From: Nematostella vectensis | Taxonomy: Eukaryota; Cnidaria; Anthozoa; Actiniaria; Edwardsiidae | Length of the DNA stretch: 64,000 bases | Assembly: GCF_932526225.1 (NCBI RefSeq) | Contig: NC_064040.1 | Coordinates: 11,942,856 to 12,006,855, forward strand | Direction: 5' to 3' | Shown here: positions 1 through 12,054 of the stretch, piece by piece | How positions within the stretch are numbered: position 1 is the stretch's first letter | Layout: the number at the start of each line of letters is the position of its first letter | Position numbers and translations under genes: made by a program | The notes under the pieces: model-generated | The model's database searches: none | The model's input: only the letters and a program-made list of their open reading frames with translations | Told to the model about the DNA's origin: nothing

Positions 1-127
1 CTTGTCATAGTGAACTCGGCAACAATCCCTGAAAAAGACCCTGGAAAAAGATAACAGTCGGCAAAGTACATCGGGAGATCACCCTGGTCCTGGAAATCAC
101 TTGTATTTTGTTTGGACAAGTGTTTAC

Positions 128-3100
128 CTGTGACATAATGCGAAATTTTTGTAAAAGTCTGGATTTTCCACAGTGTGAACTTTGTGAGAGCAAGGTCTTG
201 TTTTACTTTAATATCCTCATCGCTTCTACCGAGACGCCATTTGTAGACGACGTCATTGATGGGGTATCCAACTGGAACAGCACAAAGAGAAGGAAAAAAT
301 AAGAGACATTTCTCCCATCATCATTTCTCCCATCAAAAGAGAAGGAAAAAGTAAGAGACATTTCTCCTATCAACTTTATAGCTCTAGATCGTCATGTATG
401 GCTTCGATGGTGGGTTTACAACTTGGAGGCTAAAAAGAAAGTTAAAGGATATGATAGTGGCTTATAAACCAGAACCACAACAAAGTCGACATTCTTTTAC
501 GATGTCATCTAGGGAAATCCAAGGTTGCTATTGATGGCGGTAAGAAATGATCTCATCTTTTAAGAAATTTTTTGAATAAAAATTCCTAATCAAACCATAA
601 CACGCACCCCCCTGTGAACGCGCCTGGATGGTATTCGATATAGGAAGCCCTAATTTACACTAATTCATTGTATAGGTTTTTATTGGTTCCTTGTAGGTTT
701 TGCCAACATCAACAGCACGGAAAATAAAATAAAAAATGACTGGCCCTCATCCTACGCGTCCTTGGTGGATTTTCCAATGGGAGGACGTTCCCGTTTATTA
801 CATAACGATGGGAGTACATATCAAGCGATATTGGGAACCCAGCAGGACAGATGGGAAGAAATGCTTAATGGCCTTTTGCTTTACTTAACCCACCCCATGT
901 CATATTATTCATTCTGCCATTATAACATCTGCTGCACTGCAACATACAGAGCCTCAAATATTGGGAAACCATAAGGAATTTTTTTGGTGGGACACGATAC
1001 AGAAAAAAAAGAAAATATTTTGGACACGATACAGAAATAAAAACAAATATTGGGGGGCAAGATACAGAAACATTTTACAATATTGAGGGGCACAGTCACG
1101 CCCCAACTGTTCATTTCCTTACATTTTTTTAAAGTACTTGGGGAAGTACACGCCCACAGTGCCCCACCTCCTGCTACAGCCCTGGCGTACTAAGTGCATC
1201 TCGAACTTTACTTATCTTTACTTATCATGCAGTATCTCTTCTTACTTCAGCTTACACTTAGCTCCCCGGTCCTAGCTCCCCTTATAGAAATTAACAAACC
1301 CTTGCTCAGACGTCATTGATGGGGTATACAACTGGAACGGCACAGAGAGGCATACTACGTGTATTTCTAGCCTTACTTATCTTTATTTATCATGCGGTAT
1401 ATCTTCTTACTTCAGCTTACCTTAGCTGACCTTATAAAAATTAACATACCCTTGGACGGACGTCAATGATGGGGTATCCAACTGGAACAGCACAGAGAGG
1501 CATACTACGTGTATTTCTTGCCTTACTTATCTTTATTTATCATGCGGTATATCTTCTTACTTCAGCTTACCTTAGCTGACCTTATAAAAATTAACATACC
1601 CTTGGACGGACGTCAATGATGGGGTATCCAACTAGAACAGCACAGAGAGGAATACTACGTGTATTTCTAGCCTTACTTATCTTTACTTATCTTGCAGTAT
1701 CTCTTCTTGCTTCAGCTTACCTTAGCTGACCTTATAAAAATTAACATACCCTTGGACGGACGTCAATGATGGGGTATCCAACTGGAACAGCACAGAGAGG
1801 AATACTACGTGTATTTCTAGCCCAACTTATCTTTACTTATCTTGCAGTATCTCTTCTTACTTCAGCTTACCTTAGCTGACCTTATAAAAATTAACATACC
1901 CTTGGACGGACGTCAATGATGGGGTATCCAACTGTAACAGCACAGAGAGGAATACTACGTGTATTTCTAGCCTTACTTATCTTTACTTATCTTGCAGTAT
2001 CTCTTCTTACTTCAGCTTACCTTAGTTCACCTTATGGAAATTAACATACCCTTGGACGGACGTCAATGATGGGGTATCCAACTGGAACAGCACAGAGAGG
2101 AATACTACGTGTATTTCTAGCCTTACTTATCTTGCAGTATCTCTTCTTACTTCAGCTTACCTTAGTTCACCTTATGGAAATTAACATACCCTTGGACGGA
2201 CGTCAATGATGGGGTATCCAACTGGAACAGCACAGAGAGGAATACTACGTGTATTTCTAGCCTTACTTATCTTTACTTATCTTGCAGTATCTCTTCTTAC
2301 TTCAGCTTACCTTAGTTCACCTTATGGAAATTAACATACCCCTGCTCAGCGCTATCGCCTTCCAGCTGATGTCACTTACAACTTTCAATGGAGAAGTTGC
2401 ATCTCTGGGTATCCATTGGGTAGCTGCGCAGGTCCATGGCGCAGGTTGTTGTGATAGAATCGCTGGAATGAATCAAGTATGTAGCAAGAGTCTATGCAAA
2501 CATGGATATCGTAGACGCGTACACAGGGAGGTCCGAAGGGTGCGCGTACTCTTCTTGTCGGCCAAAAAGTGGGTAATTTCTTATTAAGGAATCTTCAAAT
2601 ACTATGTTTTTTTTATATGATATCTATTTCTGCGCACCCCACCCCCCCACCCCCACCCTCAGTCAGTACAGCGCTCCTATATCATTTCCAAAAAGGTTAC
2701 AAAAAATGCCGAAATCTGAATCTGAAGTATTTTACACTTAGTTACTTTGAATATTAAAGATATGTTTTTTTTATATCGCTTTTTACATAGACTACATGAC
2801 TTGCCTTCTGCTCCACATGATACATAGACTACATGACTTGCCTTCTGCTCCACATGATGGTACCATTATGTGTGCTATTGTGTGAGACATCACTTGCCTT
2901 TCAGTAGCGGATCTAGGGGGAGGGTTTAGTGGGTTTAAATCCCCCTTTGGGCTCCCCCCCCTTTGCCACCGAGCCAAGCCTCCCCTTTAGCGAAAAGCTA
3001 TTTCCGCTCCAAATAACGGTACCATTATGTGTGCTACTGTGTGAGACGACAAGACTTGCCTTCTACTCCACATGACGGTACAATTATGTGTGCTATTGTG

Positions 3101-4947
3101 TGTGACATGACTTGCCTTCTGCTCCACGTGATGGTGCCATTGTGTGTGGTACTGTGTGAGACGACAAGACTTGCCTTCTACTCCACATGACGGTACCATT
3201 ATGTGTGCTATTGTGTGTGACAAGACTTGCCTTCTACTCCACATGACGGTACCATTATGTGTGCTATTGTGTGTGACATGACTTGCCTTCTTCTACACGT
3301 GACGGTACAATTATGTGTGCTATTGTGTGAGACATGACTTGCCTTCTTCTACACGTGACGGTACCATTATGTGTGCTATTGTGTGTGACATGACTTGCCT
3401 TCTGCTCCACATGACGGTACAATTGTGTGTGCCATTGTCAAGGGCACCCAAACGACCATTTTCGGTCAAATATCTGTTCGGAAGCAAGGTCACATACGGA
3501 TTTCAGGGTCGACCTAGAAATGTCTGCTTTTTTCAGAATTTATATTTCTAGATCACCTATGTCTCTCGGGAAGAGAGCTGGATCACCTATGTTTTTCGGA
3601 GTTGCATTTGTTACTACCATCACAATTTTTGGCCAAAAAATCTCCGGGAGATTTTTACCTCCGACATGCTTCAAAAAAAGGAACCCTAGTATTTTCGGGA
3701 GCGAGTATACAATGGACATTACCTAGACATTTCGGATCTTAGAATCGCTAGGAGTTTCGGATGCCCCGGGATGAGTAACGAGATTTTTCGGATGGCTGTA
3801 ATTTTGCCTAGCAAATCCGAACAAATAAAAAATATCTAGGAAAGCTCTATATTGTATAAAAATGACTGCAAACGAATAAAAACGGTATCTCAACTCATTT
3901 TAGGCCGGTTGTGAAATTTCCGTCGTTGGGTGCCCTTGCATTCTGTAAGACATGACTTGCCTTCTGCTCCACATGATGGTACCATCCCTCCACAGCTTCA
4001 ACAAGAACACATGATCACGCGTGCGATCCTTGGGCTTTTTCTCGTACTCGAAGTGCGTGTCGGGAAGCCATATTTGCTTGAGTATATCGCCACCTATTGT
4101 CACGGAATCCCTGTGGTACATGTCACCGTACGCCAAGCGCGAGTCACGCCACCATTGACGAAAATAGATCGTCATGGAGAAGTCCTAAATCAGGATAATA
4201 ACAAAATAAATTGATTATAACGATAAATTATCAGCAGATCAACTATAAACAGAATAGCTAATACGTACCATGGTAAGCTCTTGAAACCCTTCTATTGACG
4301 AAACAAACATGTTGACTTGCACTTCAACTGGACCTTCTGTGGCAAAAATGTCGGTATTGTAAGGGGAGGCAAATACCTAACGCAAAAAGTGGAGGCTTGG
4401 GCGCGCACCAAGGGTAAACCCTCTCCCTTCTTGCAGCCAAACCTGCAGTAAATGCTGAAATGTTATTTGAAATACAGGAGAGGTATTTATTGGGTCCTTT
4501 GGGCCACCTATAAGAAATCCTGACGCCCAATGAGGTTGATAGATATACAGAAAACAAGAGATGACCAGGGCAAGCACGAAAAGGATGAGGGCAGTTAAGC
4601 TCTCCTAACTGCAAAAAGTCTATGGACAAAAAACGACAGGCATTGGTACAATGAACAGGAGATGAGAGATAGGAAGGTCGATTACCTTCAAGGCCAGGCC
4701 TTATCCGTCGGTCGTAGTTTTTCAGAAGTATTTTGAGCATTTCAGATGCGTCCAAGTGCCTCACTTTATTATTTACATTTTTCTCATCAAGCTTTTGACT
4801 AACAAAACTCTTATTCTGCGATGCAGTGAAGTTGCCGCTGGCCGTATCGTTTCGGAGTTTGCCGTGTTCTTGTTTGTTTGATGGCCTAGAATCCAGCAGA
4901 AAAAAACCGGCAAACGTTTTCACACAAGAAACAAGGAAAAGCTTCAT
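128..4947 (-). CDS. Pentameric (Cys-loop) ligand-gated ion channel subunit, GABA-A/glycine-receptor-like; exons 1-5, 3' part outside window
   Basis: Five exons join in frame on the minus strand: 4686-4947, 4269-4336, 3961-4184, 2380-2462 and 128-271. Phases agree at every junction (781 nt, 260 codons so far). Exon 1 starts with a hydrophobic signal-like segment (MKLFLVSC...) and ends with the family's YDRRIRPG motif. Exon 2 gives GPVEVQVNMF, and exon 3 the loop motifs FRQWWRDSRLAYG and IWLPDTHFEYE. Exon 4 holds the signature Cys-loop, C-x13-C (CAMDLRSYPMDTQRC). Exon 5 continues with FGYPINDVVYKW. This is the extracellular agonist-binding domain of a plasma-membrane receptor; the transmembrane helices lie beyond position 1. 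The family is certain; the ligand (GABA, glycine or other) is not. Introns 3 and 4 are filled by the tandem arrays listed below, and intron 4 also has an unexplained insertion at about 290-1185. The exon 3 donor is GC. Confidence 0.93.
1201..2342. repeat. 150-bp tandem array in receptor intron 4, each unit carrying the exon 5 splice acceptor and exon start
   Basis: Seven near-identical units have a period of exactly 150 bp (anchor GGGGTATCCA at 1471, 1621, 1771, 1921, 2071), then one 140-bp unit (2211) that lost 10 bp. A diverged first unit sits at 1321. Read on the minus strand, each unit contains TTCCAG followed by the first 24 or so nucleotides of exon 5 (TTGGATACCCCATC...GACGTC), which then jump back into intron sequence (CAAGGGTATG). 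The genuine exon 5 at 128-271 has the same beginning but continues into coding sequence. Confidence 0.95.
2798..3438. repeat. 56-bp tandem array in receptor intron 3, each unit carrying the exon 3 end and its GC splice donor
   Basis: Units repeat every 56 bp (GACGGTAC at 3301, 3357 and 3413, for example) and resume at 3939-3985 after the inserted element at 3439. On the minus strand each unit contains about 24 nt of exon 3 (GGTACCAT...GTGGAGCAGAAG) and the start of intron 3 (GCAAGTCATG). The array is broken at about 2897-3005 by an unrelated C/G-rich insert. Confidence 0.93.
3439..3938. mobile_element. 500-bp non-autonomous DNA transposon (MITE) inside the 56-bp array
   Basis: It begins CAAGGGCACCCAAACGAC and ends with the inverse GTCGTTGGGTGCCCTTG, giving terminal inverted repeats of about 17 bp with one indel. 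It is flanked by CATTGT (3433-3438) and CATTCT (3939-3944), a probable 6-bp target duplication with one change. It has no coding capacity. The flanking array units show the site before insertion. Confidence 0.82.
3959..3960 (-). other. GC 5' splice site of receptor exon 3
   Basis: Exon 3 must end at 3961 to keep frame with exon 4. The donor there reads AG|GCAAGT on the minus strand, the strong consensus that GC donors need. Confidence 0.8.
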
Positions 4948-7900
4948 TGCCCAATGACCAAAAGCGTTCCCAAAATGAGGACTTTTATATTGAACACTCA
5001 GGCAGACATACAGCGGGTATAAAGATTTTCTATTTAACTATTATACCATTTCCATTAAGGTGGATAGTGGCGAAATACCTTCGGCTCGAGGTAAATTTTC
5101 TATCCGACGAAATTATCCTAGTATATAAAACGAGCTTTAGAGCAATTTTCTTTTCGGAAACACTTGCAAATCGGCTGTTACACCCGCCATTTTGCTTGAT
5201 TTCGGGGCGCAGGAAAATATCCACCTTCTAGGAGGTGTATATTGCATTTTATCCCGAGTTTCTCAACCAATCAAATCGCTTGTTCTTGAGTTTTATATCC
5301 CGGGTTCTATGTACTATATATATATATATGGAAAGAGAATCAGAAAAGGAGACCAAGTACAATAGCTTTTAGTTGTTTAGTTTAGCTCTAATAAACGAAA
5401 CGCGAAACCGCGCTATAAAAGGAAATCAGAACCAGCATGGCAGACTAACCGTTAGGCAGAGCGAAAGACACAAAATTTCATAATAAAACTCTGAATGCGT
5501 CCTTTAAAACCCAAACAACTTACTCATCTTTCTCAACTTAATGGTTCTTTTTACCTTTGCTAGTAAATATGGAACCAAATATTCGATTTCGATAAGAAAA
5601 TCCGATACGTCTTGACAGCTCGACGGCTGAGCGACAACTGAAGGTGTCACTGCCCTTAGCACGCTCCTTTTATAGCGTGGTTTCGCGTTTAAGTAGTTTT
5701 TCCTACTGGAGTGGTGGTTGAACACGGAACATAACTTTTAAAAAAGTACCTGAAATTGAGTGTTATATCAAAGGATATGCCAGTTTCGCCTTTTTACTAT
5801 AATTTTTGGGATGCTATCTGAGAATTGATTTGTCCTTGAATGAGAACACACCGTTAAGAGCTCTCTAAAAATAAGGCGCATTCCGTCCCTGCAATACTAC
5901 TCGTCATATCACGCTAGGAGACTGGTAATTACCTAGAGTGTACCACGTGACCACAGCAGAATATGACGAGCATTACCAAGCAGAACACGTCCATTTCTGA
6001 AAGAAAATAAAATAATTTAAAAACTCAACCACACGAAGAAGAGATTCACAACTAAGGCTGTCCATAGCGCGTACTGGTACACGTCACTTCGTCGTCATGG
6101 TACTGTTATGTCACGTGTCGTTAAGGTTAGCTTAATCGACTCTTCATCGGCACGGTTTTGTCACGTCACGTCTACTGTAGTGGCACGACATTGTCACGTG
6201 TACTGCCACCTCATCGTCACGATTTTGTCAGGCAACGTGATAGCCACGATATATTCACGTCACTGTAATGTCACGCCACCGTCACGGCACAAACACACTA
6301 CGGGACAGTCACTGTCATCGACATGATGCGTTATCACCTGTCAAACGCTCTTCTCAATTTCCTTATATGGAGATGGACTCAGGAAGGAAGGAAGAAGAAA
6401 GGAAGGAAGGAAGGGTTCTATAATCTGCCATTTTTTCACCCTAGCCTCTAAAAGTAGAGCTGTTGAGAATACCATTTTTATTGCCGTATCTACAATCCCT
6501 TTGGCATTTGTAACGATTGACTTTGGAAAGTCGAAGATAAAGATGCTTTTGGGAAGTTATTTTCTAATTACTAAAAATAATGTAAACATAAATAAAAGAG
6601 AGCCTGATTGTGACTATGATAAAAGATTTTACAAAAATCTTTGCGATGCTGTGAATGGCTGTCATCAAAATGCAGTGGTGTTTTCCCCCTCTACTTCCAG
6701 GAAGAATAGATCATAGGAAATAAGTCAAAATCAAATAAACTTGACAGCATACCACAAAAAGGATATATCACGGGTAGCAAACAAAAATCAAACTAACATC
6801 TTACTCATGGGCTGAGGAAAAGGCATTTTTGTGATTTTACGAACAAAGACATGGAGTAAACATAAAACAAAAGAAACGCTGGGATTGGCTATGTTTCCGC
6901 CTAGCTTCCTTTTGTAATGTGGTACTTTTTTATAAATGAAGTTCCTATTTAGCATTCTTTCGCGTAAACATATAATATTGTGGGGTTAATTTGCCCTGAA
7001 CTCGTGACATCCTTGTTATCACTTTTGCTGATATTAAACGCTTGCAAATAATTCTATACAAGAGTTTTAGAGCATTAAGTCTCTTACCGTGTATATAAGA
7101 TACGAATCTTCAGCCGAAAATTCCCAGCTTGTTTCTCATCATGTCAGTGTTGCCAGTATGTTTAGGTCTTAAATGTTTCATGAATCCAGACGCCCCATGG
7201 ATTACTTAACAATTTTCTCGAGATAAGTACAAATGGTCGATAATATCAACTTTAAATGAATCCTTCCTCTCAGCTTTAGAAGACAATAGCGGTTTATGCG
7301 GTATGGGGAATAGTCAAATATCTTTTATTGGCCTGTAAAACCGACCATTTGTTCCACTAGTTTCTTGTAGTTTCCAACAAGAAGAAAAACACAATTTCGT
7401 GACCTCAAACTATCTGTGCAATTGGAAATAAAAAGGATGGTTATCAATAATATATCAAACGAATTTCATTTTCTCTCTTTGCAATCGAAGTATAGGGTCG
7501 AGTAAAGATTATAGCATTTCGTACCATTCGTAGTAATTTGCGACCTTCTCCGAAATGAAAAAAAATGTATCCCATAATCCTTTTTGCATAAAGCTCTTAG
7601 TATACGAAAACAAACAAATATCAAGGAGTGCTTCGGGAACCTTTTGTGGGTAATTCCCTCACGGACTGCACTAACTAAATAAAACGGGACTGTTTCATTT
7701 GGCGAAGAAAAATAGTATTGTCAATGTTGAATACTTTTAATAATGTAATGGATGGTCGGAATGCATCAAAAGCACTCATATTTAAATTGTGAAAAAGGAG
7801 TTAGTAGCTTTGAGTTAGTAGCTTTGTTTGTCAACGTTATTCAGAAATTTGAATTATTTCAAATAGCGGAACAGATGTTTTCTTAGAGGGGAGGTACCAT

Positions 7901-8537
7901 TGCCGAATTTATTGAAATGAACCACAACCGGTGTTTTTTTTTATTCTACATATTTGATACTAAATATTGTTTTTCTACAAGTAATGTTTTGTGTTTTCAT
8001 TTTCTGAGGATGAAAAAACGTTGTTGTTAAGAGCGTCTTTTAGCATACCCTAACTTCAGGGGCACAAGTTTTTGTTGCCAAGTATTAAAAACTATGAAAT
8101 TGTTATGCGAAGAAGTATTTGGATGAATAAATATTAGAAGATTTTCGCTTATATTTATATATATATATACTTTTCAAACCTAATTGTGCAGAAGCAATGA
8201 TCTAAATGAGGATTAGGCTCGGATTTCTAAATAACATGATGATAATTACAAAAATTATTATGGTAATTACAAAATTATTACAAAAAAATTGTTATGAAGG
8301 AGGGTTAATGTTAAGCATTACCTTTTTCTGCTTATTTTGCTCAGGAACAAGAACACTTTTACCACATTTTCCCCGTGATTGCGAAATAAAAGAAATTTTC
8401 GCAAAAATTAAGACGCGCCTAAATAATGAACAATAAGAAAGATTATCCAGGGCATTTTTTTTTTCAATTTATTTAAACTCTATAGATATAATAAAATACT
8501 CTATGAAACATAAAATATAAGCTCTGTAATTGAAACA
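4948..8537. other. Gene-free AT-rich stretch upstream of the receptor
   Basis: No ORF here has recognisable protein character or splice support. It holds a short TA microsatellite (about 5318-5330), an inverted pair around CGCGAAACC.CGCTATAAAAG (about 5398-5422 and 5667-5698) suggesting a decayed MITE, GTCACG-rich degenerate sequence (about 6080-6320) and a GGAA run (about 6383-6412). The receptor promoter should lie just upstream of 4947 but no clear element is visible. Confidence 0.6.
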
Positions 8538-9448
8538 TAGTCCGGCGGATATGTGTTTGAATTGCGCACTTTTTGCTTAAGTTACCAATTGAAGCATAGT
8601 GATAGTTTTCAATACCCTTTACAAGATAGGCTATAGAACCAAGCTCAGATCGGCTTTAATTTCTAATTAATAAGGAGTATTGATTTGGCCGCCATTTTGA
8701 ACCGGAAGTAAACTACCTTTTTCTAAAAAATAAATAAACTTGCACATTTTGATACTGTTTTCCACTAGACGACTAAAATGAAAGTCAAAGAATGTATTTA
8801 AACCCAAGATTTCTGAAAATAACCGCAAATTTGTCATTTTTGGAACTTTATAGGAGATAGCCAGCTTTGACTGGAAGTAGTCGATAGTAAAACCTGGGAC
8901 GTTTATTTCACACCGCACCTTCTAGCAAAAGACATTCATCTTGTAGCACTTTCACATATTCATGTGTGCGGTCGTTTACAGACGTTGAAATCAATTGGTG
9001 GAGCTTAATATCCCAAGATAACCCGTGATTAAATCAGATTCCCCTAAACTACTCTTGAAACAAAGTGAAAACAAGCGTGCCAGTATTATACTTGACTACT
9101 TCCGGTTCAAAGTGGTTGTTACCGTAAAAGTTACAAAAATGAAAGATTTGCGGTTACTTTCAGAAAGCTTTGGTTTAGATGCATTCTTTGACTTATATTT
9201 TATTTGTCTATGAGTAAACTTTCTTAAAAGGTGCGAGTTTATTTATTTTTTGGAAAAAGCTAGTTTACTTCCGGTTCAAAATGGAGGCCAAACCAATATC
9301 CATTATTAATAAAAAATTAAAGCCGAACTGAGCTTGGCTCTACAGCCTTTCTTGTAAGGGGTATTAAAAACTATCACTATGCTAAAATTGGTAACTTTAG
9401 CAAAAAGTGCGCAATTCAAGGTAAAATCTGCACATATCCGCCAGACTA
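8538..9448. mobile_element. Long fold-back (inverted repeat) element, about 0.9 kb
   Basis: The left arm (about 8538-8905) and right arm (about 9080-9448) are inverted copies over roughly 370 bp with moderate divergence. Shared landmarks are GGCGGATATGTG at the outer ends, AATTGCGCACTTTTTGC, and GAACCGGAAGTAAACTA. A spacer of about 170 bp separates the arms. No convincing transposase ORF exists; short ORFs in the arms are mirror images of each other. Confidence 0.8.
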
Positions 9449-10269
9449 ACAAACCTCTTTACATCATAAAAGCCATAAAATACTAATAATCTGATATAAT
9501 TTTAAAATATTGCAAAAATACAAATTTCTAACTCAATGTAAAATTTGGATCAAAGTCGTATTCACAAATCAATGATCTAATATCCTCTCATAAAACAAAC
9601 AGAGGCTGTTCATTAACATTTTTAGTCCTGTGTTAACCTCCTCAATTGGAAGCTCAAGAAAAAAAAATAACAAAAGAGGGTTTTTGGTTTACACGTTTGA
9701 GCAAAGCTTCATAGCAGGCCCTTTTTTAAATAATGGAGATACAATGCATAATTCATACAACATTATCATGCTAGAATTGTACAACAAATTTACTTGGTTT
9801 TAAAAAGTAGAGACTAGAACTGAGTCAATATAAATATTAATTTAAATTGCAAAGTTTGAAAATTATTGTTCAAGTTTTTAATGTGTCTGCCATCTGCAGT
9901 GGATGGGCATCAATGTCCGACCAGTTATTTCCTTGTAAAAATTAGTGAACAAAATTTTAAAAAGGCATTGTTTGTTTTTCTAACATTTAGAAATTTTGCA
10001 GCTTTACTTATTATGACACAGCAATTAAAACTCAGGAGTACTTTGCTTGACAAATGTTAAATATTCCCAAGCACTAGCGTGATAATGAACTATTTTTGCA
10101 TTGGAGAAATGCCTGGTTACCTTGCTGACCATTATCAAACCTCATCGGAAAACCTTTAAGTTCAGCTAGCAAACATACTGTATTGTTTGTTAATATCTGA
10201 ATAAACTGTAACACCACAAACATGGTAAAATGATACACCACCAATTATGTTGATATGTCTTGACACAAG
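9449..10269. other. Gene-free AT-rich stretch
   Basis: No supported gene, RNA or repeat structure was seen. Short ORFs lack coding character. Confidence 0.5.
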
Positions 10270-10508
10270 GCCTGTTCCCAGGATTTTTCTTAGGGGGTGC
10301 GAAATACAAAAAATGGACCTAGCTGGGGGGGGGGGGGGGGGTGGAGGGAGAGGGGAGTTTTCTGATAAAAAAACACCCCCCCAAAAAACAAAAAGGATTC
10401 TTTTTAATCCATTGCAGTAACTATAGTTTTTTTCGAACCGGAAGTGGACTTTTTGCTGTTGTAGGGGCGAACGCACCCCCTGCACCTCCCCCCCTGGGTA
10501 CATGCCTG
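10270..10508. mobile_element. Small inverted-repeat element with an internal G-run
   Basis: The ends are imperfect inverses: GGCCTGTTCCCAGGA at the left and TGGGTACATGCC at the right, with GGGGGTGCG/CGCACCCCC subterminally. It contains a run of about 17 G. A related fragment (GGCACGTACCCAGGATT then a long G-run) lies at about 20889-20943 in an NXF1 intron, so this is a dispersed family. Confidence 0.6.
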
Positions 10509-10538
10509 AACACTTAAAATACATGTTCATACCTGAAT

Positions 10539-11927
10539 CTACCTCCAAATGACGAACTTTTTTTCAACACTATGCATAACTTCTAGGTCTCTATGGTTTG
10601 TTGGATGAAGGATGACAAAATCAAACACCACACTAAGATGACGCCGGAAGTCAGGGTTCCTTTTCAGACAAATTGATCCCTTTATGAGGTCATTCTCCTG
10701 GACAGGTAATGGCATGTCCAGCAAGAACAAATCTTGTTTCCAGTGAGTGAGGTCACACTGAGGCCCTGTCGACAGTACCACAGCTGAGTTCCTCTTGTCT
10801 TCCCCATGTGGGATATTCCCAAACAGCACATCAAACCAGGAACAGAAACCATACAGCATAGAGTCTTGCTCAATGACAAACTCAAAACCATGAGCACTGT
10901 GTTCAAGGTCATGTCTAGCAGTTTTTAAAGTGTCCAGTTTAATGATTGGTTGGGGAGTTGAAATACAATCTTCATAGTTGAACACATGGTTGTAGATTGG
11001 TCTTGATAAAAACTCTTGCTTTGCCTTAGAAATTGCTGGAGAATAATCAAAGCCATATTGATCCCTCCAGATGTGAATGACCTCATCATAAGCTGTCTTA
11101 GTACAACAGGGAACAAGGAAAAGTTTGGCTTCCGAAGGCCACACAAGGCCATTTGGCTTGAGCCAAATATCTCTTGCAGTAAGCACAGATTCCAACATGA
11201 ACTCAAACACTAAAAATGTCCCCATCCACTCTGAGACGATGATGTCAACCTTCTCTGGTAATTCCACCTCTTCTATTTTTCCTTGGATCACTGTTATCTT
11301 GTCATCAAGGTTATTTTGCTTTATTATTTCTTCAGTAAGCTTGGCTATCTCACTTGCCTCAACTGCATAAACCTTACTCGCCTTGCCCTCTCGTGCGCAA
11401 AACAAGCTCAAGATTCCGGTGCCACATCCCACATCAAGCACAACTTTATCCTTGAAATAACCTGCCCCCTGTTCTATGGCCATTCTGTAGCTTTCAGTAC
11501 GAGGTTTGTCCTTCAACATTTCCAAATGGATTTTCAAACTTCCATAATCGGCGAAATACTCATCGTCTTGCCATGCTAAATTCCGTCTATGAACTTCCTC
11601 AGAAGTTACATAGCTCACGGGTATATATCCACAAGAACCTTCTAGCTCCACCCACCACCAATCTTTCGTTTCTTTACTCAGCACAACTAATTTCTGCCCT
11701 TTCTCAAAACTGAGTTGGCTCTTGTCATTTGCAGTGTAATCTCCAATGGCAACGCAGACTTCAAAATCTTTGGTAATACTCTCCACATCTTCATCATCTG
11801 AGGAATCGGATTTGTTGGCTCTTTTGCGCTCTTTAGTGCTTGTATGTGGTCCTTTTAGCACACGAACTGTGTGTTGTTCTCTTTGTGCTAAGACGTCGGC
11901 CATCTTGAACCCAGATCGTGACGTCAT
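10539..11927 (-). CDS. PRMT2: Protein arginine N-methyltransferase 2 (SH3 plus methyltransferase), single exon
   Basis: A 462-aa uninterrupted ORF. Residues 56-108 form an SH3 domain (ALYDY-like [14 protein letters not shown], then WWWVELEG, then GYIPVSYV). The catalytic core has PRMT motif [15 protein letters not shown] (163-176, SAM binding), the double-E loop [11 protein letters not shown] (E233, E242) that holds the substrate arginine, and the THW loop LTHWKQ. The protein ends ...FVIWR, matching how this family ends, so it is complete. It would transfer methyl groups from SAM to arginines, with the SH3 domain recruiting proline-rich partners. ATGs at residues 1 and 9 are both possible starts; the second (MADVLAQ) is also reasonable. 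The lack of introns is odd beside intron-rich neighbours. It is oriented head-to-head with NXF1, about 2.3 kb away. Confidence 0.95.
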
Positions 11928-12054
11928 TGTACTGTTTCAACACAGCCAGCCCCCTCCCCGACAATACTATTCCCTAACCTTATGTTCTAAATTAAAATAA
12001 AGCGTTGATTGAAATATGAGAATAGACAAGAACAAAATGCATCTTTCAGATATC

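Noticed and set aside
762-974. Short plus-strand ORF (MVDFPMGGRSRLLHN...)
   Set aside because: Lies in receptor intron 4 with no family, splice or promoter support.
2792-3244. ORFs with MWSRRQV..HTIAHIMV repeats
   Set aside because: Translation of the 56-bp array; only its single source copy at 3961-3985 is exon.
4324-4686. Extension of receptor exon 1 as one continuous ORF to 4324
   Set aside because: The donor at 4686 and acceptor after 4336 give the conserved RPGLE-GPVEVQ junction in frame; the read-through has no family similarity.
6501-6716. 71-aa ORF (MAFVTIDFGKSKIKM...)
   Set aside because: Isolated, AT-rich, without recognisable domain; likely chance.
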